Shown here: positions 36,217 through 47,739 of the stretch, one piece after another
Layout of the letters: each line of letters begins with the position of its first letter
How positions within the stretch are numbered: position 1 is the stretch's first letter
DNA from: Istiophorus platypterus
Lineage: Eukaryota; Chordata; Actinopteri; Istiophoriformes; Istiophoridae
Reading direction: 5' to 3'
Assembly (NCBI GenBank): GCA_016859345.1
Contig: CM029124.1
Location: forward strand, 6,532,001-6,596,000
DNA: 64,000 nucleotides
Notes under the pieces: model-generated
The model's input: the letters and a program-made list of their open reading frames with translations, nothing else
The model's database searches: none
What the model was told of the DNA's origin: nothing
Program-made: the position numbers and the translations under genes

Positions 36217-37689
36217 GTTCTTTGCGATATTCTTGAAAATACCAGGAAATTTCAGGCTCATAAAACGGCGTTACAGTTTTATTTCCAAACACAGAGATGC
36301 AAATACAGTTTCAATGCCTTTCTCACGCTGCCAGCAGTAAAATTCTGGTGGCGAAAAACCAAATCCTTATCATTTATTAAACGTAGGGACCTATTTGTTA
36401 TAAAAGGAGTTGAATTTTAACATTGGGACTCACTAGAACACTGAAATGAGCCTGTTAAATACCCACAGGGAAAAAATAAAATAAAATATATAGAAAATAT
36501 GACCTCAGTCCCAAAAAGACAGGGGCCCCGCTCCTGGGAACAGCCAGGCTTCTGAACCGAACGATGCTAGTTAGATGACAAATGAGGCAAATGCTGGTTT
36601 ACCACACACGATGAACATGCGCTCAAAATATTGTATTACGCTGAGCTTGTGACCGCCCAAACCAGCAATTAGGGCATGACCATAATAAACTGGTCAAGTT
36701 GGTGCAGCCTCTCCGCCCTAGCAGCCAAGGTAGATTTATTTATATATTTATTTTTTTAAATCAGTGAATTGACTGACTCTGCTAAACGGCCGGATCTAGC
36801 TGGCTGTCCTATCTGGTCTCTCCTTGTAACTAGTACTACCAGTAAAAAAGACGAAGACCCCGGGAGCTCAAACTCAAATTGTGCTCTCCGAGTCCATGTG
36901 GATGTTTGGGTCAGCAAGGATGAGTCCACATGAAGCCCAGGATCTACGTCCATATGCAACAGAGGGACTGTGAAATAAATCCGCGGATTCAAAAACTAAA
37001 TGTAGTATAAACAGAAGTAGAGGCATGTCCACTATTCACATCCACAATCATTTTTTGAACATCCCCCCACAGTTTAGATCATTATAACCTGACTTCTGCT
37101 CAGTGTTTCCCGAGTAGCTCTGCTGTGCATTAATCACTTTATCTTATCACGCAAAGCTGCAGTAGTCTACTCTAACATATCAGTACGGGTAGCAGGCGTC
37201 TTGTCAGCGGTTGTTGTTGGAGCAGCTGCAAAAGACTAGCAGGTCTTATAATTGGAAACATGATTCATGTTGAAATAGAATGGGAATTTGAGCAACAAAA
37301 AAATAAACAAGCAAATAAACTGATAACCGTCATTTATCAAGTAAAAATTCTCCATGGTCGCAGGTTTTCAAATATGAGGACTGGCTGCTTTCCTCGCTTT
37401 TACATCACATCTTTGGGCACTGAACTGTCGGCAAGATCAAATAAGCAATGTGACTTAATCGCCCTCGGCATGTTTCACAAGGTCGGGATGTTTTACAAGA
37501 GGCGAAATCTTCACTTGATGATGAAAATAAACGTTTCAGTTTATTTTTTTCACGCTTATTTCAGTTTCTCGCTCAGACGTTAGGGGAATGAATGACAGTC
37601 GTGTGTTAGGCTGCACATCCAAAGGAGTCCAGCCCACATGGGACATAAACAGAGGCAAGGGAAAACACATGATACTGTCTCCAGTCATG
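36217..37689. other. Unique DNA, no gene seen
   Basis: Non-repetitive AT-rich sequence. No simple-repeat tract longer than about 20 bp, transposon end or exon was recognised. Confidence 0.5.
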
Positions 37690-38030
37690 CTTGATAATAA
37701 TAATCAAGAATAATAAACCGTGCTTGTTTATTTGGTGTAGCTGCTCAAACACTAGTCCTTATCCTTATGTTAATAGTAATTATAGTACTTTTTCTAACAG
37801 TGAGAGCAGTAAAAATACTAGTACATGTTATAGTAGTTGTTGTGATATTAGTACTAGAAATTGTAAGATTGATTATGAATAGTGGCCATATTATTACCTA
37901 AGTTACAGTAGCAACATTACCAGTAATGTTAACAGTACTAGTAATAGCTGTGGTTATACTGTAGTTGCTGTAATGGCAGTTGCAAAAATAGCAACACTAA
38001 TAAAAGCTGTATTAATACATCTAATGTATT
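37690..38030 (+). repeat. Degenerate TAG/GTA trinucleotide DNA
   Basis: Words such as agtaattatagtac, actagtacatgttatagtag, ttagtactag and acagtactagtaatagctg recur across some 340 bp. They show a weak three-base period of TAG, GTA and AAC type with many interruptions. This looks like an old trinucleotide array that has decayed. The Ser/Asn/Tyr-rich open frame at 37691-37882 comes from that composition. Confidence 0.6.
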
Positions 38031-39484
38031 TAATTTACAATATTGCCTCTGAAATGTCTCTTTTTGAACTCATTCCTAACGTTTCAGTTTGCTTTTGAAT
38101 TTTTTTTGCTGAATTTCCGTTTTAATGTGTCCGATTCTTTGCGTCGAGCACTTTCTGTCTTCCGTGCATGAAACGTGCTCTACGAACGACCATGCCTTTC
38201 CTCGCCGGCACATCTTCACTGGAGGGCAACAGGGATGTTTACAATAAATGCTCATTGGGAAAAAAACAAAGAAAAAAAAAAAAACCCAAGCCAAAACGAG
38301 GCACAGAGCAGGGTTTGTGTTATCTGCCAAGTTTGACCCGGAGAGATCCCAGAGGGGGGGGGGCTCTGCCGGACGTCTCTAGAAAACACAAGTGACACAC
38401 CGTCTGCTCAACAAAAGCCTGTGCTGATGGAGGCAGACTCACAAAGCGAGTGTGTGGGTGTTTACCTGCGTGAGACGGTATGAGGGCGTTAGCAGATATG
38501 GGTGTGTAGGCGTGCGAGGGCCGTGCAACGCAGAGTGGGATAGGGCGACTTGACGATAGCAATCTCTCATTTCCATAGCCGGCCTGCTTCACTGCGGGAT
38601 CCTTTGCCCGATTTCCTTATGGAGCCTCTACAACAGCAGCAGCTGGGTGCAAACATCAGATTTCTTGTTTTTCCTGCCCTGAAAGGACCGACCCCCCCCC
38701 CCCCCCCATATGAACGCTGCTTAAATTTAATCACGCTGTTCTGTTTTTTTTTCCTCTTTTTTTAAAATAGACCGAGACCTTCTCTGACCTAGTTATCTTA
38801 GAGCGACTGCGTCCCTGACAGTTGTAAACACTGGGATGGTGATGTGTGTTTTTAATGCTGTTATTGATTCAACATCATCTTGCATGGAGGCCCTACATAA
38901 CCTGCCGCATGCCAGTGTGTCAGCATTTGCATCAGACACAGGGACAGAAATTAGTGCTGATCCTACTCTTCAGATGTCTGGGCCAAACTCATAAAAGTTA
39001 GTTTACTTTTGATTCTGGATTCCTCCTCCCCTCTCCTAAACAAAAAACAAAAAAAAACAAAAACCAAAAAAACCCATGTCCCCTCAAGCAGATTCCATCT
39101 GGAGAAATCAGTCTCCGCTGTGAAAGACAGTGCAGTTCAAACAAATTTTCTTTCTTTAGGAACACTGGGATTTCGGCTCAGATTCAGCTTCTGCCGGTTC
39201 AAACAGCGGGGCCGCACAGTATTGCATGTTTTAACGTTGGTCTGGGGGGTTTCAGTGCATTAGGCGGCTGCCGCAGTTTGAGTGTAAGGAGGAGCAAATT
39301 AAAATAAATAAATTAAAAATATTTTCCCAGGCTTAAATTGGAGGTGAAGTTCTGCTTTATGTTTTCTTGCATCAGCTGCATCAGCTGCATCAGCGAGAAG
39401 GGGAAGACACTTTTGGTTTCAAAGTGGATTTAATAGCCAGGTTAAAAGGGAAAAAAAATAATATTTGAGTAATTTGAGTAAAAT
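38031..39484. other. Unique DNA with homopolymer runs, no gene seen
   Basis: Contains a C16 run at 38692-38707, a G8 run near 38355, and a 9-bp tandem of catcagctg (three units, 39370-39394) that gives three CAGCTG E-boxes in 25 bp. No exon was recognised. Confidence 0.5.
39370..39394 (+). repeat. 9-bp tandem repeat with three E-boxes
   Basis: Nearly three copies of catcagctg in a row. Each copy contains the palindromic E-box CAGCTG. It is too short to be called a minisatellite and may be chance. Confidence 0.8.
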
Positions 39485-39880
39485 TTATACACTGGGTCCT
39501 CCAAGAAGAGTTGAATTGAGGGCAACTGGACTTGAGGACCTTTCAACCCCTCATCCAGGAGGTTTCTTCACTGACCAGACTGGGGCGGGGGCACAAGTCA
39601 ACTGTTCAACCTCCCTGGGGTCGGTCCTTCATTAAGGCTGTTGATGTCACTTGGTTTTGTTAGTGCTGTGGGCTGTTGCAACGACAGTCACTAGAGTCAC
39701 CGGAGTCAAATGAGGCCAAGTGTGAAGGGCTGCTAAATCTCCCAGGGAAGGGATGAAAGGACGGCATTGTAGGTGGGGGGATAAATATCTCATCTATATT
39801 TGTCCCCCCCACCTACAACCAAGTCCAGCTGCCCTCGATTAAACTCCTCTTGGATAACCGTGACCTCGATGACTGAGGAA
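39485..39880. repeat. Inverted pair of teleost repeat segments with central hairpin
   Basis: The left segment contains ttgaattgagggcaactgga and then ctcatccaggaggtttcttc (to about 39573). The right segment, inverted, contains aaccaagtccagctgccctc and ctcctcttggataaccgtga. The shared phrase 'gggcaactggacttg' is one I know from a widespread fish repeat, possibly linked to a retroelement; the family was not confirmed. Between them lies a perfect 14-bp hairpin: ttgtaggtgggggg at 39767-39780 pairs with 39805-39818 around a 24-nt loop. Confidence 0.55.
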
Positions 39881-41657
39881 CCATTATCCAAACGAGAAAT
39901 AAATAAATAAGTAAACAGATTATCGATCATTGTCCTCTCTAAATAGGAGCTGTGACTGTTTTTGCCAACTTTCAGTCGGTTTCGATCTGCACGGTTGTAA
40001 CTCGCTGCCGGGGCGCTCGCTGCACCAGCAACTGCAGAGCGAAGCGATTCCTCTGAATTCCTTATCAAGACCAGAAAACCTTAATGAAACAGCAGCGTGA
40101 GTTTCAATTTCTAAACCATAGAACTACAGAAAAGGGAACAACAGCGGGCGCGTCGAAACAAAACTACAGCAGCAGGCAGGTGATTCCTCTGCCCTCGCGT
40201 GCGCGGCTCAGGCTGTTAACTGTTTGGATGGTTTTGTTATGGCTCTGTGCTGACGCACACTAGGTCTGAAATGAGCCAGTGGCTACAAAGATTTAAGTGC
40301 TGATGCTCAACTTTAATTTGAGGGCATTTACGTTCACTTGCAAAGGACTGCAGACTTTTTAAAGATCTATATCTATCTCTCTCTCCCCCTAAGAATGACC
40401 CTGAATCAAAGCTACAGCAATTAAAAACAACATGTCACTGTTATACTTCTGCATGATCAATGCTGTAAGTGCTAAATACAAAAATACAGTGTGTGTGTGT
40501 GTGTGTGTGTGTGGGGGTGTCGCATTTTCCCTCCTTGAACATTAATGAGCTGAACAGAGCAGCTCCAACGTCAGATTTGTCGTATACGTCTGACACTCCT
40601 ACGAAAAAACACAGAGCTGCATTATCATTAATACAGAGCTGCTCATAACCACAACAGTATAACAGGCTTTGCTTTGATGCCCACAGTGCTTTTCGTAGAG
40701 GCAGGTGACACCCGCCGTATTTATTATGCAGTTTCACTTGGTGTTTTATCTGCAATCAGAACGAATTTAGGGCAACCATGAGCTTCACTCGGGGGAGGGA
40801 AGCACTTTTCATAAATTTGCGACAAGGTCGGGAGATAAAGAGGCTGTGAGCCGGCCTGCATTTAAATAAGTTGTTATCAATTATCCCCCCTCAGTGACAC
40901 CAACAGATTTAAGGTTTGGTTTGTTTTGTTGTTTTTTGTTCCCTGTCCCAAAGTGATGAAGAAAAATATCCGGGTTCAGGGACAAGTATGTACACGCAAG
41001 ATTTCACAACTGCTTTGGAGGCCGATTGTGGGCCCAGGGGCCCAGGTGGGATGTGGAAAAAGCCCCCCCTCCATGTCCATATAGGAGGCTGGACACCTCA
41101 ACGGAGGAAGACACATCTTGTGTCCAGTCGTGGAACGTTTTGTAATGAACAACTGTTGGATATTTAAAGATGCAGAATTTTTCTTTTTTGTTTTGTTTCG
41201 TTTTAAACAATGAGAGAGAGGAGGATCTGACGAAATGTTACCAACTTTTTATTTTTTAAATAGGCAATTGAACTATACTGTGGAAACAAAAGGGCAAATG
41301 CAAAGCCAAGTAGTTCCCCATGTCTATACAGACGTTGGGGGCTGGATCTCCAGGGGGAACCCTGACACTCTTAAACAGAGCAGCTGGCACTAGGCCTCAC
41401 TAGGCCTCTGTCAGCAAAACAATCAGGCTCACCTTGGAGTGGGAGTCCACCTCCCCCGGTCCAGGGCGGTTTCCACCGTATAACCACAGCAGTTTGAGCG
41501 CCACCGCCGCCGCCTCCTCCTCAGAAACGTGAACATACCCGAGGAGCCTCCGGGGCCTCAAACGCACCTCCATGAGCCCCGTGGCCCCTTTAGGGCTTTA
41601 CACAGAGTTAACTTGATTAACCATTTAGGATTTACTGAATCGATATTTCATCTGAAC

Positions 41658-41688
<31 letters not shown>

Positions 41689-44269
41689 GTCAAACTGATA
41701 TTCACGTGTCCTGATGATCGTCTGATTTTTGTGGTTCTGTGCATGTTGTTTTGCCTCGGGCCGGAAAAAAACAACAAAAAAAGCAAACAAACAAACAAAA
41801 AACAAAACAAACCCAAAACTGGGCATGCTTTCCTCGACTGTTTCGACCGAGTTACAAACAGAGTGCACCGATTTTTTTTCTTGAGGGATCATGTGGAGGT
41901 TAAACTCACCGAAAGTGAGCTCGCAGCATAAATCCTCAACACACATCATCATGTGTAAAAGCAGGGAAGAGGTTGCACAGAGACCGAGGATCTCAAATGA
42001 ACATTCTCCTAAAATGACACTACCTTTTTTGTGTTGTATTTTTTGTGTTGTTTTGGGTTTTTTTTTTTGCATTTGTAGCTCGGCCCACTTCGTATTCCCA
42101 CTACAGCCTCCACACACTTAGTCTTCTCTGGTTTACAGTCGAAGAAGCAGCTGGTAGCTCAGGTCACAGAGCCTCGTAGCGTAGCCACGATGTGAAAGAA
42201 AAGCAAAAACACAGTCGGCCTCCCACACGCACATCAGACGTCTCAACCGTGACCCTGCAGTGAGATATCAAGAGATATCATTCAACCTTTAGCATTTCTA
42301 ATATCCCTTTTTTTTTTTTTAATTTAATGCTGACTTAAAGTGAGAGACACCAGTGGGTCGAAGATTATCTCCCTTACAACCGCAGGTGACTCAGAAACAC
42401 ACAAAACACACTCACACAAGAATAAAGATGTGAAACTTTATATATTCAAAGTTCAAAGAAAATGAAATTCAAAGGATGAAGTTGAATTCACAGCTGGGTG
42501 CTTTAGTTCGAACTCCTTGAAATCGTTTTTTTGTTTTTTTAAGTGGAAAGACACTAAATATGAGTTTGGGGTTTTCTGTTTTTTGTTTTTTTTTCAGATG
42601 AAAGTTATTCTCTAACCCTGTTGTCAGAAAGTGAAAAATAAATAAAAGTCTCTTAGCCCTGGATGCTGCAAAGTTTACATGATAAAAATAAATGAATAAA
42701 ATTAGAGGATCTAGATGTCACTGTAAAATATGCCAATATCCTCAAAACAGAAAATTAATAGATTATTGAGTTTTGAGTTTCCTAAATAAAGATGCTACTA
42801 GAAACCTTTTTTTTTTTCAAGGACGTGTTAGATAATTCTGGGGTATTTAAAAAGAAAATTAAAAGTCGAAAAAAAAAAGTCAGAGCAGACTTCGAGTTTA
42901 GAGAAGAGACATCGGGAAAAACAACAGGGACAGAGGGATTGTTGCTTCTGGACGTCGCAGTAGGGGAGTATCATCGTCATCAATACACTTTCTATGTGTC
43001 TTTCTGCAAATAAAAAGAAAAACACGTTCATCATCATTAATTCCTGCTTATGTGAACTGAGTGAATTTCCTCCTCTGTGTGTGTGTGTGTGTCTGTGTGT
43101 GTGTCTCTGTGTGTGTGTGTGTTTGAGAAAGTGTGAGAAGGAAAAACAAACTCAAAATGTCAAACGTCTGCCTGCTCATCACACAGGAAGTTTATCAGGC
43201 TGTGACATTTTGATTATCGGTTCTTGTTGTTTTTGTTGTTTACAGACTGATGCTACAAAATTTCACTAGATGGTCATTTTCGCCTCCTCCTGATATCATT
43301 GTTTTATTTTTTCTTAAACTCAAATCACGCCCCCCCCCCCCCAAGAATTAAACAGTTTTTAGTAATGATAATTAAGAATATCTAATTAGAATAATTGAAT
43401 TTCTCAGACTTTAAATTTTTTTTTTTAACAGATGAATAAAACGAACATCTGCCAACTTCTATTCATCCGATTCGACAACAGGTTATAGTGAAAAGATAAA
43501 GTAGATTCCGAAGTAACAGCGTTATAATAAAATCAATAAAGAGATTGATGCCGCAAAAAAAACAAAAACAAAAACAAAAAAACAAAAAACTGTTAAAAAA
43601 AAAAAAAGCAAACTCGACGCAAAAAACGTTAAGTGGAGCAGCGGAGAAATCAAACTGGATATAACGACGTGAAACGGACACGAGTTTAATAAGAAAACGG
43701 GTTTTGATTATATTTCATTTTAATCTTTTCTTTCCTCCCGTCCTTCGTTTCTGTTTGTGTCCGTCGCGCTTAGTGTTTTCTCACACATCAGGTCTCAGCG
43801 CAAAAAGCACAGTCATTTCCCATGAACTGCAGAAAATTACAAAGAAAAAAAACAAACCCAAACAAACAAAGAAACTGTATCTTGCCACGAAGTCGGAATT
43901 TTTCCGCTACGGATTTTATTTTTGTTTTCTTAGATTAAATCTGTCGAAGTGGCGACGCGCTTCAACACTTTTACCGCAAGATTAATAACTTAGCTCGTAT
44001 ATATCCCTCGGTGACATTTAAAGAGAGATGCAAATAACCCGGTTTAATAAAGCATCATCATCTCCACCTTTATTAGACCGCAAAACCATGCACAGAGCAC
44101 AAAAACCCTTCATTTAATTATTCGGTAAACGGTGATAAAGTAAAGTTTGCAGCATCAGAACCAAACGCTTTTTTTTTTTAAATCGAACCAGTGTAGAAAA
44201 CTTTTAGGCTTTTTTTGTTTCTTTGTTTTTTTCGTTTTGCAAAAAATCACATCCGACCTGAAGTCGCCT
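39881..44269. other. Unique AT-rich DNA with scattered microsatellites, no gene seen
   Basis: Holds GT tracts (40489-40512 and 43075-43121), a CA tract (41656-41690), a C run (43330-43342) and many A/T runs. It includes a long AAAAC-rich stretch at 43555-43610. No coding exon, transposon terminus or RNA gene was recognised. Confidence 0.5.
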
Positions 44270-44500
44270 TCAAATCCCGCAGAGAAAAACGAGCGAGTGA
44301 CAAAATGACGGCGAGTCCTTGGGTCATTAAACGTGCAGCGGCCGTAGAGGAGCGGACGGGTCCCGGCGGACGGGTCCGGGCGGACGGGTCCGGGCGCGGC
44401 TCGGCTCCTCCGGGAGTCCGGTCACCGGCCCGACCTCCGCCGGGGACGCGGTAAAAACCGAGGCCCGGCGGCGGCTCCTGTCCAGGTCCTATCGAAATTT
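44270..44500. other. CpG-rich block, possible CpG island or first exon
   Basis: A strongly CpG-rich section in AT-rich DNA. On the plus strand an ATG at 44305 opens a frame MTASPWVIKRAAAVEERTGP that runs Arg/Gly/Pro-rich to 44454. The sequence gacgcggtaaaa at 44446-44457 resembles a splice donor placed at the end of the open part. I do not recognise the peptide and saw no matching downstream exon. A 14-bp triplication inside (44353-44394) accounts for part of the composition. Confidence 0.3.
44353..44394 (+). repeat. 14-bp GC-rich tandem repeat, three units
   Basis: Three units of cggacgggtccggg (the first has tcccgg at its end) in direct succession inside the CpG-rich block. Confidence 0.95.
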
Positions 44501-44544
44501 GACGGAAGAGGCGTCGAAAATCTTTAAAATTTTTATTTGGTTAT

Positions 44545-44606
44545 TTTATTAAGTTGACATAGAAGCGTTTCAGGTGCAGGGACAGTGAAAAGTTTTTTTT
44601 TTTTAT

Positions 44607-44668
<62 letters not shown>

Positions 44669-44985
44669 TATATATGTGTGTGTATATATATATATATGTG
44701 TATATATATATGTATATATATATGTATATATATATATATATATATACATATATATATGTGTGTGTATTTTTTTCCAAGTTAACATAGAGAGGTTTTTTTT
44801 ATTATTGATTTTATGTTTATTATTTTTTTGTAAGTTGACATAGAAGCGTTTCAGGTCCAGGGACAGTGAAGAGTTTTTTTTATTATTTATTTTATATATA
44901 TGTATATATATATATTTACTTTTTAATATATATTTTTTGAGTTGACATAGAAGCGTTACAGGCGCTGGGCTGGACAGTTTTTTGG
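44545..44985 (+). repeat. Repeated ~50-bp module between TA tracts
   Basis: The phrase agttgacatagaagcgtttc followed by aggtgcagggacagtgaa appears at about 44552-44592. It recurs at about 44832-44872 nearly intact, at 44939-44976 in a diverged form, and at 44777-44795 as a short partial. Each copy is followed by a poly-T run, and three of the four by ATTATT or TA-rich DNA. The intervals hold (TA)n tracts at 44611-44765 and 44896-44915. This is a local tandem amplification of a small module together with its AT tail. Confidence 0.85.
44611..44765 (+). repeat. TA/TG microsatellite
   Basis: About 155 bp of alternating TA with short TG/CA steps, almost entirely self-complementary. The Tyr/Ile-rich open frames on both strands are artefacts of this repeat. 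Confidence 0.96.
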
Positions 44986-45132
44986 CGTTTTTGTTTTTTC
45001 AGCAGAGGAAAATCACTGGTTGAGGCCCAGGCTAGGTTTTCTTTTTCCTGTGGGAAGGAGTCGCCCTCTAGTGGAGAGAAGAACAAACTACATCAAACCG
45101 TGTCAAACTAGTCCTGGGCACATTATTCTCTG

Positions 45133-45178
45133 AGAGACCCAGTGCATTCTGGGATAGAGACCCAGTGCATTCTGGGAT
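45133..45178 (+). repeat. Perfect 23-bp direct duplication
   Basis: Two identical 23-bp units in a row, each beginning agagaccc and containing gtgcattctggga. That core resembles part of the ZNF143/THAP11-type site (reverse form of tcccagaatgcac), which is frequent in vertebrate promoters. The remainder of the consensus is absent, so the resemblance may be chance. Confidence 0.85.
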
Positions 45179-45361
45179 AAAGACCCCCCCCCCCGCCCAC
45201 TACCGCCTCAAAAACCTACCACCCAGGTTAAATGTTATGGTGCTACAAAGATTTCCTGGCCTTTCTTCTGGTCTTCTTCATGTAAGGCCCAGTAGCCTTT
45301 GATGTTCCACATGGTTATAGCTAAAAGGCTCCTTTCAATAACCATCTAATCACTCTCAGTA

Positions 45362-45790
45362 TAGCGCAGGTGTCTCAAAATTGTTGTTGAGTATTGACAT
45401 TTTATGCAGTTTTATACTTGTACTCCACTACACTTCTGGAGGAGTGGGGGGGTGTAATACCGCACTTTTTACTCCACTGCGTGTATCAGACATACTAGTT
45501 ACTTTTAGGATTAAGATTCACAGAATACAATATATTTCTAAAGATCAAACCTGCGGTTCTCCCCGTTTCTGGCCTGGGCTGGAGCTGGTTTTAGCAGCTA
45601 CGGCTTCAAAACGCTGCCTGCGAATTGATACTTCATGCGCAGTATTGTCGAGCACACTTTCCCTTGAACATGCTTCTGAAAGCAGAACTTTTACTCGTCG
45701 TGCAGTATTTTTAGACTGTCGTGCCCTTTTGGCGCTTTCACGTCAGTAAGGGGTGAGAGTACTTATCTCCCGCCTCCACCTACTCTACAT
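45362..45790 (+). repeat. Teleost dispersed repeat ('tactccactaca' type)
   Basis: The left part contains atacttgtactccactacac and cgcactttttactccactgc, then tagttacttttaggattaag. The right part contains gcagaacttttactcgtcgt and gcagtatttttagactgtcg, ending in gagtacttatctcccgcc. I recognise both halves, in this order, from a repeat very common in fish genomes. Several CpG sites survive or have arisen. The 122-codon open frame at 45381-45749 is incidental. Confidence 0.7.
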
Positions 45791-47075
45791 AGTGTGGACG
45801 TACTCCCACCGTGTCCATCGACACCTGAATGTCATTTATCTACCTGTTTACCTGCAGAAATCAGCTTCCTGTTGTACTTTGATGCATCAGTATTTCTATC
45901 AGCGCTGGTGGGGATTATTGTTATTAATTTATTTGTCGGGTTCGTTTCTGCTAATAATTCCCAGATCAAACACTTGCTGTACTTTCCCATGGGCCCTGTT
46001 TTGTTTTGTTTTTTTCTTTTTTTTTTCTGCACGCCTTACCCCTCAAAACCTGGCATCACGCCTCTCGGTTTTTGAAGATCAAGAGGAGGAAGAGTGGAAA
46101 GAGCCGCTGACAGTCATCTCACATTTAGACGAGGTAACCCCGACCTGCAGCTGAAACCGTGTGGTTAGAAATGAGAGGCAGAGTAGGGCACGATTTTGGA
46201 GGCTGTAAACTTATTATTTCTGCTGTTTGGTACCAAGATCTGCGTGGAAAAAAGAAAAAAGATACATATTCTGAGGGGGTTTTAGAAGAAAAGAAGCTAT
46301 TCAGAAAAAGAGACTGGCGCCACAAGTACTCTCACTAAGAAAAACACCTTACACGACACGACCACTGGATTCATGCCCTAATTTTATAAACCGCTGCGAG
46401 GTTAATACTCATATTTGATGACACTACTTGACGCAGTGATCGGGGGTTGTACTTTTCCTCTTTTTTTTTTTATAAAACTCCTGCTTTAAACGCTTCAGTT
46501 TGGCGGCCACAGGTGCAACAGGTGCGCTTCGAGCTTCCCACACTGCTACCTGAAGACGCATGAAGTCGACAGCTGTATTGAAACGGGGTTTTTTTTTTCG
46601 CAGCTTTCGCAGTGTCTCCTTCTGACCGTTTTGGTCCCAGCGCACTTTATACTAACTACACTACCCCTTAGTTTCTGCTGCTGATTTCTGTGCAGTTTAT
46701 CTTCTTAATTAATCAATTTATTGTTCTGTCTATAAAAATGTATTTTTATATTTTTTAGTCTATAAAATGCAAAAAAAAAGCTTCATTTGACCACCGTAAT
46801 GATCATACTATACATAAATATATCTAGTTTACTATTTATTTTATGTATAAGTTATGTTTCTATGCATTTGCCTTTGTGCTTCTGCTCTTTGGAATCAAAC
46901 AGTTTTTATCTAGATGATTGAAAAGGTGAAACAACATAAGGCCTCAGCTTGTGACGACTTCAAATCAATGAACAAAGCAAACATGACTGTTCGCTGCTGC
47001 GAAAATGCTAAATACTGCAGAGAGGCCACTAGAGGCTGACAGTCCCCCTGCGTGATGGCGTGTGGCTGACGGCAG
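45791..47075. other. Unique DNA, no gene seen
   Basis: AT-rich sequence with T runs. A basic 73-codon minus-strand open frame at 46424-46645 was examined and set aside. No known repeat was recognised. Confidence 0.45.
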
Positions 47076-47145
47076 CTGCACTGACTCAGGCTGCACTGAC
47101 TCAGGCTGCACTGACTCAGGCTGCACTGACTCAGGCTGCACTGAC
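47076..47145 (+). repeat. 15-bp tandem array with four AP-1 consensus sites
   Basis: Units of ctgcactgactcagg start at 47076, 47091, 47106 and 47121, followed by a 10-bp partial unit. No substitution is visible among the full units. Each contains TGACTCA, the consensus for AP-1 (Fos/Jun) binding and the core of NF-E2/Maf-type sites, so four identical sites sit exactly 15 bp apart. Whether this is functional or just a young minisatellite cannot be told from sequence. The unit length keeps a minus-strand Val-Gln-Pro-Glu-Ser frame open, which is not a gene. Confidence 0.95.
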
Positions 47146-47517
47146 GTGGTCCCTGTCACAAAGAAGAAAAGCTAAAAAAAAAAAAAAAAAATGCTGCTCC
47201 AGGCAGTTTTGCTGTTGACGACAGGTTCATTTTAACAGAATCACTCAAACCGCCCGTAACCTCCGCGCAACGAACAATCAGGAAATCAAGTCTCTCGCAA
47301 GAAGACGTTAGTCATTCACACCTGGGGAGTTAAAAGGGTAAGAGAGAGGCGACAGAGAGGAGACGGCCAACCGTGTAATATGAGCTTCTGAAAAACCTCT
47401 CTGTCATTCGTGACTTTTCTCTCAAGCTCTCGGTGATGAGCAGAGTGATGCCTGCGGCCTTCTTAGTCATTTACTGTATCTCGGGGAGCGTAAATCGTGA
47501 TGAGTAAAAGGCGCAAC
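47146..47517. other. Unique DNA, no gene seen
   Basis: Contains an A18 run at about 47173-47191. Otherwise complex sequence with no recognised element. Confidence 0.5.
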
Positions 47518-47620
47518 GGAGCGCGCGCGCACGCGCACACACACACAGACACACACACACACACACACAAACAGACACAGACACACACACACAGACACAC
47601 ACACACACAGACACACACAA
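47518..47620 (+). repeat. CG/CA compound microsatellite
   Basis: Starts with gagcgcgcgcgcacgcgcac, an alternating purine-pyrimidine tract, and continues as CA dinucleotides with regular CAGA interruptions. Confidence 0.96.
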
Positions 47621-47739
47621 TCACGCCCTCGAGGTGGTGACCCGCCGCCGTTTCTCGAGCCTCCGAGAAGATATTCAGCCCTGACACTTATCGATCTCGA
47701 GCCCTGGCATCTGACTCACGAGAGGGTGCCCGCGAGAAC

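Noticed and set aside
45753..46154. 133-codon frame downstream of a dispersed repeat
   Set aside because: Starts within the repeat end and shows no conserved motif; the Phe-rich part comes from a poly-T run.
46424..46645. Basic 73-codon minus-strand frame with Lys/Arg clusters
   Set aside because: Lys runs come from poly-T tracts on the plus strand. The central part (residues such as FMRLQVAVWEAR) does not match a family I know.
47076..47145. Possible CRISPR-like array
   Set aside because: Units are contiguous 15-mers with no spacers and the window is clearly eukaryotic; it is a minisatellite.
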